Below are positions 1 through 6,957 of a stretch of DNA of 37,046 nucleotides, piece after piece. Every line of letters begins with the position of its first letter. Positions within the stretch are counted from its first letter, which is position 1. The translations under genes and the position numbers were made by a program. Under the pieces are notes generated by a model that saw only the letters and a list, made by a program, of their open reading frames with translations, did no database searches and was not told the DNA's origin. Source of the stretch: Candidatus Anaerotruncus excrementipullorum (GTDB lineage: Bacteria; Bacillota; Clostridia; Oscillospirales; Ruminococcaceae); contig DXES01000080.1 in NCBI GenBank assembly GCA_019114825.1, forward strand, positions 1-37,046, given 5' to 3'.

Positions 1-24
1 GTTCGAATCTCTCCATCTCCGCCA
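1..24 (+). tRNA. 3' end of a tRNA, probably tRNA-Ser (truncated by window edge)
   Basis: The window opens with a T-loop (TTCGAAT, 2-8), the 3' half of a T-stem (9-13), a seven-base acceptor strand (14-20), a G discriminator base (21) and an encoded CCA (22-24). The G discriminator, and an acceptor that would pair with GGAGATG, fit bacterial tRNA-Ser. The anticodon lies outside the window, so the identity is inferred. A terminator follows directly. Confidence 0.75.
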
Positions 25-26
25 AA

Positions 27-73
27 GGGGCACTCCGAAAACCCTCCTGTGTTTTCGGGGTGTTCCTTTTTTT
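27..73 (+). terminator. Rho-independent terminator of the tRNA gene
   Basis: An imperfect inverted repeat (about 27-42 with 51-66) is followed by a run of seven T (67-73). It sits three bases past the tRNA CCA and should end its transcription. Confidence 0.8.
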
Positions 74-81
74 GCATATAA

Positions 82-128
82 CCTAAAAAATAGAACCACC
101 AGTTTTACTGGTGGTTCTATTTTTTAGG
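82..128. terminator. Bidirectional terminator, 22-bp perfect stem
   Basis: Arms 82-103 and 107-128 are perfect reverse complements around a TTT loop. The A-rich left end and T-rich right end allow termination on both strands. It can end the minus-strand lipoprotein transcript (stop codon at 171-173) and back up the tRNA terminator. Confidence 0.8.
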
Positions 129-170
129 CGGCTTCTCCTACTCCATCCCCAGTTGAGCCACGGTGAGTTC

Positions 171-1286
171 CTAGACGGTATACCGGTCCAGATTCTGGGT
201 ACCCCAGTAGTCATAGACCCCCTCCAGGCTGGAGGAAGAGCCGGCAACCCGGTGCTGGGAGAGGTCCACCTGGCAGCCGTCCTGTCCCACCACGATGTCG
301 TAATAGGCCACTGGGAAGTAGCCGGGGCCGTCGTAATCCGGGCCGCCGTCAAACGACACATGGGCGGTATAGACCAGCACCAGGATGTTTTCATAGTTGG
401 CGCCGAACTCGGCCCCTTTGCTGGTGAGCAGGTAGGCGGTGACAAACGACGGGTCCCCGTACTCCAGGTCCCGGCTGAAGAAGCTCACCCAGCCGCCGTT
501 TACATCCTCCATCATATCGTAGTCGTTGGCCGCCAGCCGGGCCTGCAAAAGGTCGGTGGCGTCCTGGCGGATGGCGGCGGCGGTATCGGCATCCAGCTGG
601 GAGATGTCGGTGAGCATCTCGTCCAGCCCCTCCACCGTGAAGGTGTAGGTGTCCGACTCCACCAGGTAACCGGCCTGTTCCGCCCGGTTTTTGTTGTAGG
701 TGGCGGTGATGGTGACCTCATCGCCGTTTTTCAAATTTTCATAGGGATCGGCCTGGTAGCTGACCTTTTGTAAAAAGTCGTGGGCGTCCTCGCTGCGGGA
801 GAGGGTGACCCGGCCCCGTGGGGAGGCGCCGCTGAGTTGGATGTCAATCCCTTGGAACAGATCCAAAGGCTCGGCCTCCCGCAGGCCGGAGACGGTGAAT
901 TCCTTCTCGGTCTCCTTCAGGCGAAAGCCCTGCTCCTCGGCCTCCTCCTCATCATACAGCAGCGTGGCAGTCACCTTGTCGCCGTTTTGCAGCCCCTCCT
1001 TTTGGGAGAGCTCCACCCCCTCAATCACATTGGATAGGCGGGAGGCCTCCTCCAAATAGACCAGCCGGTCCTGCAGGTCGTCGGGCATCTCCCCCAGCAC
1101 CGCCGTGGCCAATTCCTCTATGGCCCCGGCCTGGATGGTGGCGGTGGCCCGGCCCTGGGTGTCCAGGCCGCTGAACTTTACCTCCACCAAATCGATCAGG
1201 TCCACATTTTTGGTGCCGCAGCCTCCCAAAAGCATCAGGCCGGCGGCACAGGCGGCCAGTGCCACCCATCTCCTTGCGTTTTTCAT
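171..1286 (-). CDS. Lipoprotein with two Ig-like tandem repeats and a C-terminal domain, function unknown
   Basis: The protein has 371 residues. The N-terminus MKNARRWV, a hydrophobic stretch and the lipobox LGGC mark it as a secreted lipoprotein. Two related segments of about 90-100 residues follow. Each opens with a V-x-V/I-x-[FL]-SG-type strand, contains a [LN]GD[KE]VT motif followed by a Tyr, and ends with a T/F-x-V-[SE]GL strand, which suggests tandem beta-sandwich repeats. The last 150 residues form a different domain rich in Tyr and Asp that I do not recognise. ATG at 1286 is chosen because an AAAGGAG site lies about 10 bases upstream and the signal peptide starts there; an in-frame GTG at 1307 overlaps the previous stop. 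The gene lies 17 bases downstream of the CHAP/CAP lipoprotein gene and is probably co-transcribed with it. No catalytic motif was seen. Confidence 0.85.
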   Translation of the reverse strand: MKNARRWVALAACAAGLMLLGGCGTKNVDLIDLVEVKFSGLDTQGRATATIQAGAIEELATAVLGEMPDDLQDRLVYLEEASRLSNVIEGVELSQKEGLQNGDKVTATLLYDEEEAEEQGFRLKETEKEFTVSGLREAEPLDLFQGIDIQLSGASPRGRVTLSRSEDAHDFLQKVSYQADPYENLKNGDEVTITATYNKNRAEQAGYLVESDTYTFTVEGLDEMLTDISQLDADTAAAIRQDATDLLQARLAANDYDMMEDVNGGWVSFFSRDLEYGDPSFVTAYLLTSKGAEFGANYENILVLVYTAHVSFDGGPDYDGPGYFPVAYYDIVVGQDGCQVDLSQHRVAGSSSSLEGVYDYWGTQNLDRYTV

Positions 1287-1303
1287 GTTCCTCAAGCTCC
1301 TTT

Positions 1304-3715
1304 TCACAGATTTTCAGCGGGTTCTGATGCGGCCTCGGCCACGGGTTCTGCCTCGGCAGCGGGTTCCGTCTCGGCGGCAGGCTCGGCCTCGGGGGCGGGT
1401 TTGGCTTCGGCGGAGGGTTCAGCCTCCGTCACGGGTTCGGCCTCCGTCACGGGCTCGGCCTCGGCGGTGGGCTTCGTCTCGGTAGCGGTTTCAGCCTCGG
1501 GGACGGTTTCAGCCTCGGCAGCGGGTTCGTCCTCGGCAGCGGTTTCAGCCTCGGCAGCGGGTTCGGTCTCGGCAGTGGGTTCGGCCTCGGCAGTGGGTTC
1601 CGTATCGGCCACGGGCCCCGTCTCGGCTACAGGTTCGGTCTCAGCGGTGGGCTTCGTCTCGGTTACGGTTTCAGCCGCAGGGGCGGACTGGTAGGGGTTG
1701 GGGATGCCAAACAGCTGCACCCAGTAGAGCCGCCCATCCGCCTGGTAGCAGCCCACGCCCATGGATTGGTAGCCAGCGCCCAGGATGTTGGCCCGGTGGC
1801 CGGGGGAGTTCATCCAGCCCTCCATCACCGCCTGGGGGTCGGCGTAGCCGTTGGCGATGTTCTCCCCCAGGCAGAGGTAACCGGCGCCCCCATCCATGAC
1901 GGTGAAGCAGTCGGTGCCGTCCGGCCGGGTGTGGGAGAACAGCTGCACCAGTTCCTGGGCCCGCAGCTGGGCGGCCTGGGAGAGAGCGGCCACCTCCTGC
2001 ACCGGGGCGAGGCCGTTGGCCGCCCGCTGCTGGTTCACCAGCGCCACCACCTCATGGGCAAAGGCAGCGGTGTCCGGCCCCTGCTGGCTGGGCTGCTGCT
2101 CCTGGCTAGGTTGCTGCTCCTGGCTAGGTTGCTGCTCCTGGCTAGGCTGCTGCTCCTGGCTAGGTTGCTGCTCCTGGGAGGGCTGCTGCTCCTGGCTGGG
2201 CTGCTCCGGCTGGCCGGTCGCCAGGCCGAACAGCTGCACCCAATGGAACCTGCCATTTGCCTGGTAGCAGCCCACACCGATGACTTCGGCGTCCGCCCGC
2301 AGGATGTTGGCCCGGTGGCTGGGGGAGTTCATCCAGCCCTCCATCACTGCCTGGGGGCCCTCATCGTAGCCGTAGGCGATGTTTTCGCCCCGGTAGCGGT
2401 AGCCCTGGATACCCTCCATGGCGGTGGAGCAGGAGCTGCCGTCCGGCCGGGTGTGGGAGAACTGCTGCACGATCTCCTGGGCTCGCACCTGGGCGGCCTG
2501 GGAGATGGCGTCCACCTCCTGGAGCGGGGTAAGGCCGTTGGCCGCCCGCTGCTGGTTCACCAGCTGTACCACCTCATGGGCATAGGCGGCGGTATCCGGC
2601 TCCTGCTGGGCGAGCTGGCCCCCTTGGGCGGCGCCGTCCCCGTAGTTGGGGGCCACAAACCCCTCAATATATCCCCGGGAGACCTGCCCGGTGGCCAGGT
2701 CCAGCACCTGCCGGTCGCTGGTGCGCACCATGTCGTTGGAGTTGCCGTCCAGTGTGACGATGGTCAGCTGGCCGCCATTTTTCTGCTCTTCAAAGAAGAA
2801 AGCGGTGTGGTCCTTGGTGGGCTGGCTGTCCTTTTCCCCCCAGCTAAACAGGAGGATATCCCCGGGGCGGGGCTGGAAATCGCCCCCGGCATAGACGCTC
2901 TCCTCCCAGGGGTGGTACTCCCCGCCGAAGGCGGCGGCGTTGGCCGAAAGGGCGTTGCCCACCACGCTGGTGGGGATCCCGGCCTGGCGGGCGCACCAGG
3001 CGGCAAATTCGGAGCACCAGCCGCTGCCGGCGGAGCCGAAGTAGTAGCCGTACTCGCTGTAGTCGCCGCTGCCCTGGGAGGTGCCGTCCAGCTGCCGGAG
3101 GTTGTCCCCCTCGTGGTAGCCCAGCTGGGACTGGGCCACCGCCAGGATGTCCGTCCGGTAATCGCCGGTGAGCTGCACCTCCATCAGCCGGTCATAGTAG
3201 ACGCTGCCCCGGTATGCCAGGGAAAACTGCCCATTCCGTAGGCCGGTGGCGCCGCCGTCGCTGTCGTTATCGCTGTCGTGGCGGTTGGAGCTGTGTCTGC
3301 CGCCGGAGGAGGATTTGCCCCCGCCCGAGCCAGAGCTGCTGCTGGTTTTGACCACTACGGTCACCTTCCCGGCGTCCTTCTCTGTGGCAGCCTGTTTGGG
3401 GGTGGGCTGGCTGCTGCCCGTGGGGGACTGGGTCGCAGTACTTTTGCCGGCTTCGCCTTCCGGGACCTTTTCTTCGGCCTTCCCGCCGGCCTGCTCGCCG
3501 GTGGGTTTGCCTTCAGCGGCTTCGGGCTTTGCCTGGGTGGCGGCCGCCCGCTGGACGGTGATGCTGGGGCCGCCGCTTTCGGTTTCCGCCTGGGCGGCGG
3601 AGGCGGCGGAGGCAGCTCCGGCGGTTTGGGCGGCTTGATCGCAGCCAGCCAGGGCGGTTAGGCAGGCGGCCGCCAGGATAGCACTGAGGAAGGAACGGAC
3701 CGTTTGACGCTTCAT
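1304..3715 (-). CDS. Large surface lipoprotein with CHAP amidase and two CAP/SCP domains
   Basis: The protein has 803 residues. A signal peptide ends in the lipobox LAGC (Cys25). A Ser/Gly/Gln-rich linker runs to about residue 165. A CHAP-type cysteine peptidase/amidase domain (about 185-350) carries WCSEFAAWCA around the catalytic Cys, DHTAFFF with the His, and DGNS. Two CAP/SCP domains follow (about 375-495 and 547-670), both with the family signatures: a His in FSHTRPDG, a GEN[IV]A Glu, SP[SG]HRANIL and a C-terminal WVQLFG strand. Six QEQQPS repeats separate the CAP domains. A tail of about 125 residues of degenerate AE[TA]EP repeats ends the protein and may reach through or bind the wall. 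CHAP domains usually cut peptidoglycan; the role of bacterial CAP domains is poorly defined. The start has AAAAGGAG upstream. An ECF-type promoter matching that of the neighbouring sigma gene precedes it, so it is a likely sigma target. Confidence 0.9.
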   Translation of the reverse strand: MKRQTVRSFLSAILAAACLTALAGCDQAAQTAGAASAASAAQAETESGGPSITVQRAAATQAKPEAAEGKPTGEQAGGKAEEKVPEGEAGKSTATQSPTGSSQPTPKQAATEKDAGKVTVVVKTSSSSGSGGGKSSSGGRHSSNRHDSDNDSDGGATGLRNGQFSLAYRGSVYYDRLMEVQLTGDYRTDILAVAQSQLGYHEGDNLRQLDGTSQGSGDYSEYGYYFGSAGSGWCSEFAAWCARQAGIPTSVVGNALSANAAAFGGEYHPWEESVYAGGDFQPRPGDILLFSWGEKDSQPTKDHTAFFFEEQKNGGQLTIVTLDGNSNDMVRTSDRQVLDLATGQVSRGYIEGFVAPNYGDGAAQGGQLAQQEPDTAAYAHEVVQLVNQQRAANGLTPLQEVDAISQAAQVRAQEIVQQFSHTRPDGSSCSTAMEGIQGYRYRGENIAYGYDEGPQAVMEGWMNSPSHRANILRADAEVIGVGCYQANGRFHWVQLFGLATGQPEQPSQEQQPSQEQQPSQEQQPSQEQQPSQEQQPSQEQQPSQQGPDTAAFAHEVVALVNQQRAANGLAPVQEVAALSQAAQLRAQELVQLFSHTRPDGTDCFTVMDGGAGYLCLGENIANGYADPQAVMEGWMNSPGHRANILGAGYQSMGVGCYQADGRLYWVQLFGIPNPYQSAPAAETVTETKPTAETEPVAETGPVADTEPTAEAEPTAETEPAAEAETAAEDEPAAEAETVPEAETATETKPTAEAEPVTEAEPVTEAEPSAEAKPAPEAEPAAETEPAAEAEPVAEAASEPAENL
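1315..1680 (-). repeat. Degenerate AE[TA]EP-coding tandem repeat (C-terminal tail)
   Basis: This in-frame low-complexity tract encodes roughly 20 copies of a five- or six-residue Ala-Glu-x-Glu-Pro-type unit at the C-terminus of the CHAP/CAP lipoprotein. The DNA repeat unit is about 18 bases with many synonymous and conservative changes. The tail is strongly acidic. Confidence 0.85.
2084..2209 (-). repeat. 18-bp tandem repeat encoding QEQQPS linker
   Basis: Six near-identical 18-bp units encode (QEQQPS)6 between the two CAP domains. Near-perfect units of this kind can change copy number by slippage without shifting the frame. A 30-nt stretch at 2180-2209 recurs exactly in the htrA gene (20820-20849). 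Confidence 0.9.
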
Positions 3716-3761
3716 GGTAAATTCTCCTTTTCCGTAGGTTGTTTTTTTGCCTTCTGTCCTA

Positions 3762-3789
3762 AAGACACAGGGGAGGGGGAAAAGGTTTT
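3762..3789 (-). promoter_or_regulatory. Putative ECF-type promoter of the CHAP/CAP lipoprotein gene
   Basis: Read on the minus strand, AAAACC (3784-3789), a 16-base spacer and TGTCTT (3762-3767) match the element upstream of the ECF sigma gene at 5708-5735, including the CTTTT-CCCC tract after the -35. The AAAAC/TGTC form resembles the GAAAC/CGTC-type promoters of Firmicutes ECF factors. It would give a leader of about 40 bases. Confidence 0.7.
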
Positions 3790-3832
3790 AGGCCCCGGAA
3801 AAATTTTTGAAAAAATTTTTCCCGGACCTAAA
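3787..3832. repeat. Inverted repeat overlapping the -35 of the ECF-type promoter
   Basis: Arms 3787-3808 and 3811-3832 are nearly perfect reverse complements. Each contains TTTAGG/CCTAAA, a CCGG core and an A5T5 block around a two-base loop. The repeat lies just downstream of the sigma gene and overlaps the end of the putative -35. It may be an operator, a cruciform or the sigma-gene terminator; the missing clear T-tract argues against a standard terminator. Confidence 0.55.
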
Positions 3833-3897
3833 GAGGACAACCGGAACTATAAAATTGCAGCAGCTGGGGGACGATTGGGCAGGGGCTGCTCCGCCAG

Positions 3898-5604
3898 TTA
3901 TCCGCCAGTGGGCACCGACACCTCGAACTGCCAGAGGATCTGCCCGTCGCTGCGCGTGTCAAAGCCGATCCCCATCACCGCAGGGGTGTCCAGATAGAGG
4001 TTGGGGGAATCGTACTCCAAAATCAGCTCCATCGCCTCCTGGGCGGTGGAGGCGGTCCCCACAAACTGTTGGAGGTGGTTGGAGGAGTAGGGAGCGCTGG
4101 GGCAATCCGCCGGGACATTCAAAATCCTTCCCGTGCCGATCTGCGCCCCATACCCGGCGATGATCATCATATCTTCGGAGATCTCATAGGGCTCCATGCC
4201 CTGTTCCTGCCGGTAGCCGTTGATCAGATCCGCCAGGGCGTAAGCCTCCGCCGGGACTTCGAAGGGCGACGGGGCAGCCCTTAGCCCCACGGCGACGTCG
4301 ATCGTCCACAGCGCCGGGGATTGCCCATTGCCGGCGGCCATGCCGATCCCGATGGCGCCGCCCTCCGGGTCGGACAGCACGGAGTCCTCGCTTCGGAGCA
4401 GCATATCCATCGCCTCCGCGGCGGTTGTGGGGCCGGAGAGGCTGCTGCCCCGGATGTGGTCGTATTCATACCCCAGTTCCGCCATAAATTCCCGGGAGGT
4501 GAGGGTGAAGGGCTGGTTCCCCACACCGGTGTTGGAGGAATAGTCGGACAAGGCCATCAGGTCTGCGTTGACGGTGTAGGCGGGCAGGCCGCGCTGTTGG
4601 CGGTAGGCGTTAATGGCCTCCACCAGCCCCTCCGGGCCCTCCCCCACCACCAGGGGCGCTTCCTCCTCCGAGGATGCCCGGCTGGACGCCTCCTCCACCT
4701 GGGAGACCACCGCCGGAGCGGAGGAAGGAGCGGCGGCGGTTTCCTCCGCGGGCTGGTGGGTGAGCACTGCCACACCCCCCACCGCCACTGCGGCGGCGGC
4801 GATCCCCGCCACGATCTTTACATTGAGGGCGGCCAGCAGGCCGCCTTTTGCCGCCGCCCCGGCGGTTCCGGCTGTGGCAGTGGCGGCCCCACCGGCCGCC
4901 GCCCCGGCGGCGGACCCCACCGAGGCGGTGATAGCGGGCAGCAGCCTGGCGGAGCTGCTGGCAGCCAATTCCGCGGTGCTCTGCTCCATCGCCCAATGCA
5001 GGAAGGGGAAGAAGGGGAACACATACAGCTTGGTGCCCCTGCGCTCCAGCTCCCGTACCTGCTTTTCAATCTTCCCTTTGGCGTAGTGGAGGCGGCTCTT
5101 TACGGTGTTTTCCGGCACCTCCAGCGTCTGGGCGATCTCGGCAAGCTTCATCCCCTGGAAAAAGTGCAGGAGGATACAGACCCGCTGCTCATCCGGCAGG
5201 CCGTCCACAATCTCCCGCACCAGCCGCTGGCTCTCCGCATAGTCCAGGGACTCGTCCGGCCGGAACTGGATGTTCTCGTCCTCCTGCTCCCAGTCCTCCC
5301 CGTCCTCGCCGGTGAGGGAGGTCTCAAACCGCAGTGCTTTGGAGCGGGCGAGCAGGTTTTTGCAGCGGTTGGTGACAATGCGGTTGAGCCAGGGCTGGAA
5401 GCTCTCGGGCTTTTCCAGCCGGTCCAGGGAGCGGAACGCCTGGATATAGCTGTCCTGGACGACATCCAGCGCGTCCTGCTCGGAGCGCACCAGGGAGCGG
5501 GCGCGCCCCAATGCGCCTTCGATGGAAAGCTGATAGAGCTGGGTATAGGCGTCGCTGTCTCCCCGGCGCGCCGCCTCCACCAGTTGTCTCATTTCTGCGG
5601 ACAT
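3898..5604 (-). CDS. ECF-type sigma factor fused to a transmembrane helix and two degenerate CAP-like ectodomains
   Basis: The protein has 568 residues. The N-terminal part (about 1-190) is a sigma-70 family ECF factor: region 2 with DALDVVQDSYIQAFRSLDRL and PWLNRIVTNRCKN, and region 4 with LPDEQRVCILLHFFQGMKLAEIA and PENTVKSRL. An Ala/Gly-rich stretch leads to one hydrophobic helix (about 259-283, VKIVAGIAAAAVAVGGVAVL). Two related C-terminal domains follow (about 320-440 and 449-568). Each opens with an IN[AG]YRQ-type motif and has an EAM[DE][ML][IL]L helix and a [IM]GIG strand. That order mirrors the CAP domains of the neighbouring lipoprotein, but the HTRPDG, GEN and SPxHR motifs are missing. 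The start at 5604 is chosen over the longer open frame to 5766 because AAGGAGAG lies nine bases upstream. No separate anti-sigma gene is adjacent, so the ectodomain may control the sigma part. That role is inference. Confidence 0.88.
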   Translation of the reverse strand: MSAEMRQLVEAARRGDSDAYTQLYQLSIEGALGRARSLVRSEQDALDVVQDSYIQAFRSLDRLEKPESFQPWLNRIVTNRCKNLLARSKALRFETSLTGEDGEDWEQEDENIQFRPDESLDYAESQRLVREIVDGLPDEQRVCILLHFFQGMKLAEIAQTLEVPENTVKSRLHYAKGKIEKQVRELERRGTKLYVFPFFPFLHWAMEQSTAELAASSSARLLPAITASVGSAAGAAAGGAATATAGTAGAAAKGGLLAALNVKIVAGIAAAAVAVGGVAVLTHQPAEETAAAPSSAPAVVSQVEEASSRASSEEEAPLVVGEGPEGLVEAINAYRQQRGLPAYTVNADLMALSDYSSNTGVGNQPFTLTSREFMAELGYEYDHIRGSSLSGPTTAAEAMDMLLRSEDSVLSDPEGGAIGIGMAAGNGQSPALWTIDVAVGLRAAPSPFEVPAEAYALADLINGYRQEQGMEPYEISEDMMIIAGYGAQIGTGRILNVPADCPSAPYSSNHLQQFVGTASTAQEAMELILEYDSPNLYLDTPAVMGIGFDTRSDGQILWQFEVSVPTGG

Positions 5605-5707
5605 CAAAATCTCTCCTTCTGTCGGTTGTTTTGGAAACTGCGGGATCTGTGGGCCGCTTCGGCCCGGGGGCCATTTGGGAAGCATCTCCCGTCCTCCTTT
5701 CGGTATC

Positions 5708-5735
5708 AAGACACCGAAAAGGGGAAAAAGGTTTT
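5708..5735 (-). promoter_or_regulatory. Putative ECF-type autoregulatory promoter of the sigma gene
   Basis: On the minus strand, AAAACC (5730-5735), a 16-base spacer and TGTCTT (5708-5713) repeat the element upstream of the CHAP/CAP gene with the same spacing. ECF factors commonly activate their own gene, which would explain the shared motif. The leader would be about 97 bases. Confidence 0.7.
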
Positions 5736-5779
5736 CCATTTTGGGGAAACCGGAAAAATTTTGCACTGCATTTGTACCG

Positions 5780-5808
5780 ATTATAGAGCCGGGGCGGGGA
5801 AATTACAA
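5780..5808 (-). promoter_or_regulatory. Putative basal sigma-A promoter upstream of the ECF sigma gene
   Basis: On the minus strand, TTGTAA (5803-5808), 17 bases and TATAAT (5780-5785) form a good housekeeping promoter. It lies upstream of the ECF-type promoter and could supply a basal level of the sigma factor. Confidence 0.6.
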
Positions 5809-5880
5809 TCCCCAAGCGCCCCGCGGCCAGCAAAGTTGCCCGCGCCCTTCGGGCTGGTGGGGCGGGAGGTGCAGGGCAGT

Positions 5881-5898
5881 AATACAAGCACTTGTATT
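5881..5898. promoter_or_regulatory. Distal palindromic operator, probably for the GntR regulator
   Basis: A perfect palindrome, AATACAAG-CA-CTTGTATT. The AATACAAG half-site recurs in the palindrome inside the GntR promoter (6030-6044). The two centres are about 147 bp apart, close to 14 helical turns, which would suit looping. Confidence 0.6.
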
Positions 5899-6017
5899 AA
5901 CTATGTTGGATATAAGACATCTACCTTCTCTTTTATGAAATTTCTATGAATATTTGGGGCTGTTTTTTCCCAAAAAGTAGAAATTAAGAGGTTTTGTTTA
6001 AAAAATGGCAAAGAAGC

Positions 6018-6046
6018 TTGACAGCTAAAAATACAAGATGTATTAT
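6018..6046 (+). promoter_or_regulatory. Sigma-A promoter of the GntR gene
   Basis: TTGACA (6018-6023), 17 bases, TATTAT (6041-6046). The upstream 60 bases are AT-rich and could act as an UP element. The spacer contains an operator-like palindrome, which implies repression by a regulator bound between the boxes. Confidence 0.8.
6030..6044. promoter_or_regulatory. Proximal GntR-type operator between -35 and -10
   Basis: The palindrome AATACA-AGA-TGTATT sits in the promoter spacer and overlaps the -10. It shares AATACAAG with the distal palindrome at 5881-5898. FadR-subfamily GntR proteins bind short palindromes of this size, and many regulate their own gene. Confidence 0.7.
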
Positions 6047-6097
6047 TTAGATACAGATCAGAACCGTTCCCTACCAGCAGAGAGGGGAGGAACGCAT

Positions 6098-6832
6098 ATG
6101 GCGGAAAACATGAAAAAACTGGTCCCCAGCTGCCTCTACGACCAGGTTTTTGAAAATATCAAGCGGATGATCCGTTCGGGGGAGTTTAAGCCCGGCGACC
6201 TGCTTCCCGGTGAAAATGCTCTGGCGGAGATGATGGGGGTGAGCCGGGTCACCATCCGGCAGGCCCTCAAGCGCCTGAGCGAAGCGGGGGTCATCCGCAC
6301 CTACCGGGGCAAGGGCAGCGTGGTGGCGGTGGACTGGAAGGGGCTCTTGGATGAAGGGGAGTTCCATGACCAGATCCAGCAGTTCCAGGAGGTCTTTTTT
6401 ACCTCCACCCAGGCCCGGCGGCTGATCGAGCCCATGGTGTCCCGGCAGGCGGCGCTGTCCGCCTCCGAGGAGGACATCGCCCGCATGGAGCGGGCGATGC
6501 AAAACAAGGAGGAGCAGCTGGTGATGGTACCCCTCACCGGCCGCAGCTCCGAGCTGGTGGACTTCCACACCGCGCTCTGGATGTCGCTGCACAACGACGT
6601 CCTGATGAAGATCTGGGAGCATCTGGCGGAGACCTCCGCCACCTTCCGCAGCCTGCCCCTGGCGGCCCCCGTCCACCGGGCGGCCCAAAAGGAGGAGGCC
6701 CAGCGGCAGCACGAGGCGATCTTTTGCGCCGTCCGGGATCACAACCAGGAATACGCCTATATCCATATGCTCTACCACTGCGATTGGATCAAAGAGGTCT
6801 ATGGGCAATATTTCAACGACTTCTTGAAGTGA
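6098..6832 (+). CDS. GntR family transcriptional regulator, FadR/FCD subfamily
   Basis: The protein has 244 residues. The N-terminal winged helix-turn-helix (about 10-75) has the family pattern: IRSGEFKPGDLLPGENALAE, MGVSRVTIRQALKRL and a GVIRTYRGKGS wing. The C-terminal helical FCD ligand-binding domain contains RRLIEPMVSRQA, VDFHTALW, RQHEAIFCAV and a late His in HMLYH; the Asp/His pattern fits the metal/ligand site of FCD domains. ATG at 6098 is chosen because GGGGAGG lies seven bases upstream. A longer frame from 6038 would start inside the promoter. The gene heads the permease and redox gene group and is the likely substrate-responsive regulator. Its ligand is not predictable from sequence, but an amino acid or derivative fits the neighbours. 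Confidence 0.92.
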   Translation: MAENMKKLVPSCLYDQVFENIKRMIRSGEFKPGDLLPGENALAEMMGVSRVTIRQALKRLSEAGVIRTYRGKGSVVAVDWKGLLDEGEFHDQIQQFQEVFFTSTQARRLIEPMVSRQAALSASEEDIARMERAMQNKEEQLVMVPLTGRSSELVDFHTALWMSLHNDVLMKIWEHLAETSATFRSLPLAAPVHRAAQKEEAQRQHEAIFCAVRDHNQEYAYIHMLYHCDWIKEVYGQYFNDFLK

Positions 6833-6957
6833 GGGGCGCAGCCCCCCCTCAGAGGTCCCCAAAACGCCAACTATTTCCCTCGGGGCGGCCTTTTCGCCCC
6901 AGGGAGCTTTAGGATAGCTGGAAAAGGCCGCAGACGGCCGAATTTGGAGGTGTGCAA

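Noticed and set aside
1-128. Possible tRNA-linked integration site
   Set aside because: The tRNA 3' end is followed by ordinary terminators; no integrase, mobile gene or repeated tRNA fragment was found.
2084-2209. Evenly spaced repeats resembling a CRISPR array
   Set aside because: The units are contiguous, 18 bp, in frame and encode a QEQQPS linker; there are no spacers.
1766-3241. Plus-strand open frame of 491 codons opposite the CHAP/CAP lipoprotein
   Set aside because: It mirrors the repeats of the real gene and carries no family motif.
4321-5949. Plus-strand open frame of 542 codons opposite the ECF sigma gene
   Set aside because: Low-complexity Gly/Arg/Pro composition and no ribosome site; the minus strand encodes a recognisable sigma factor.
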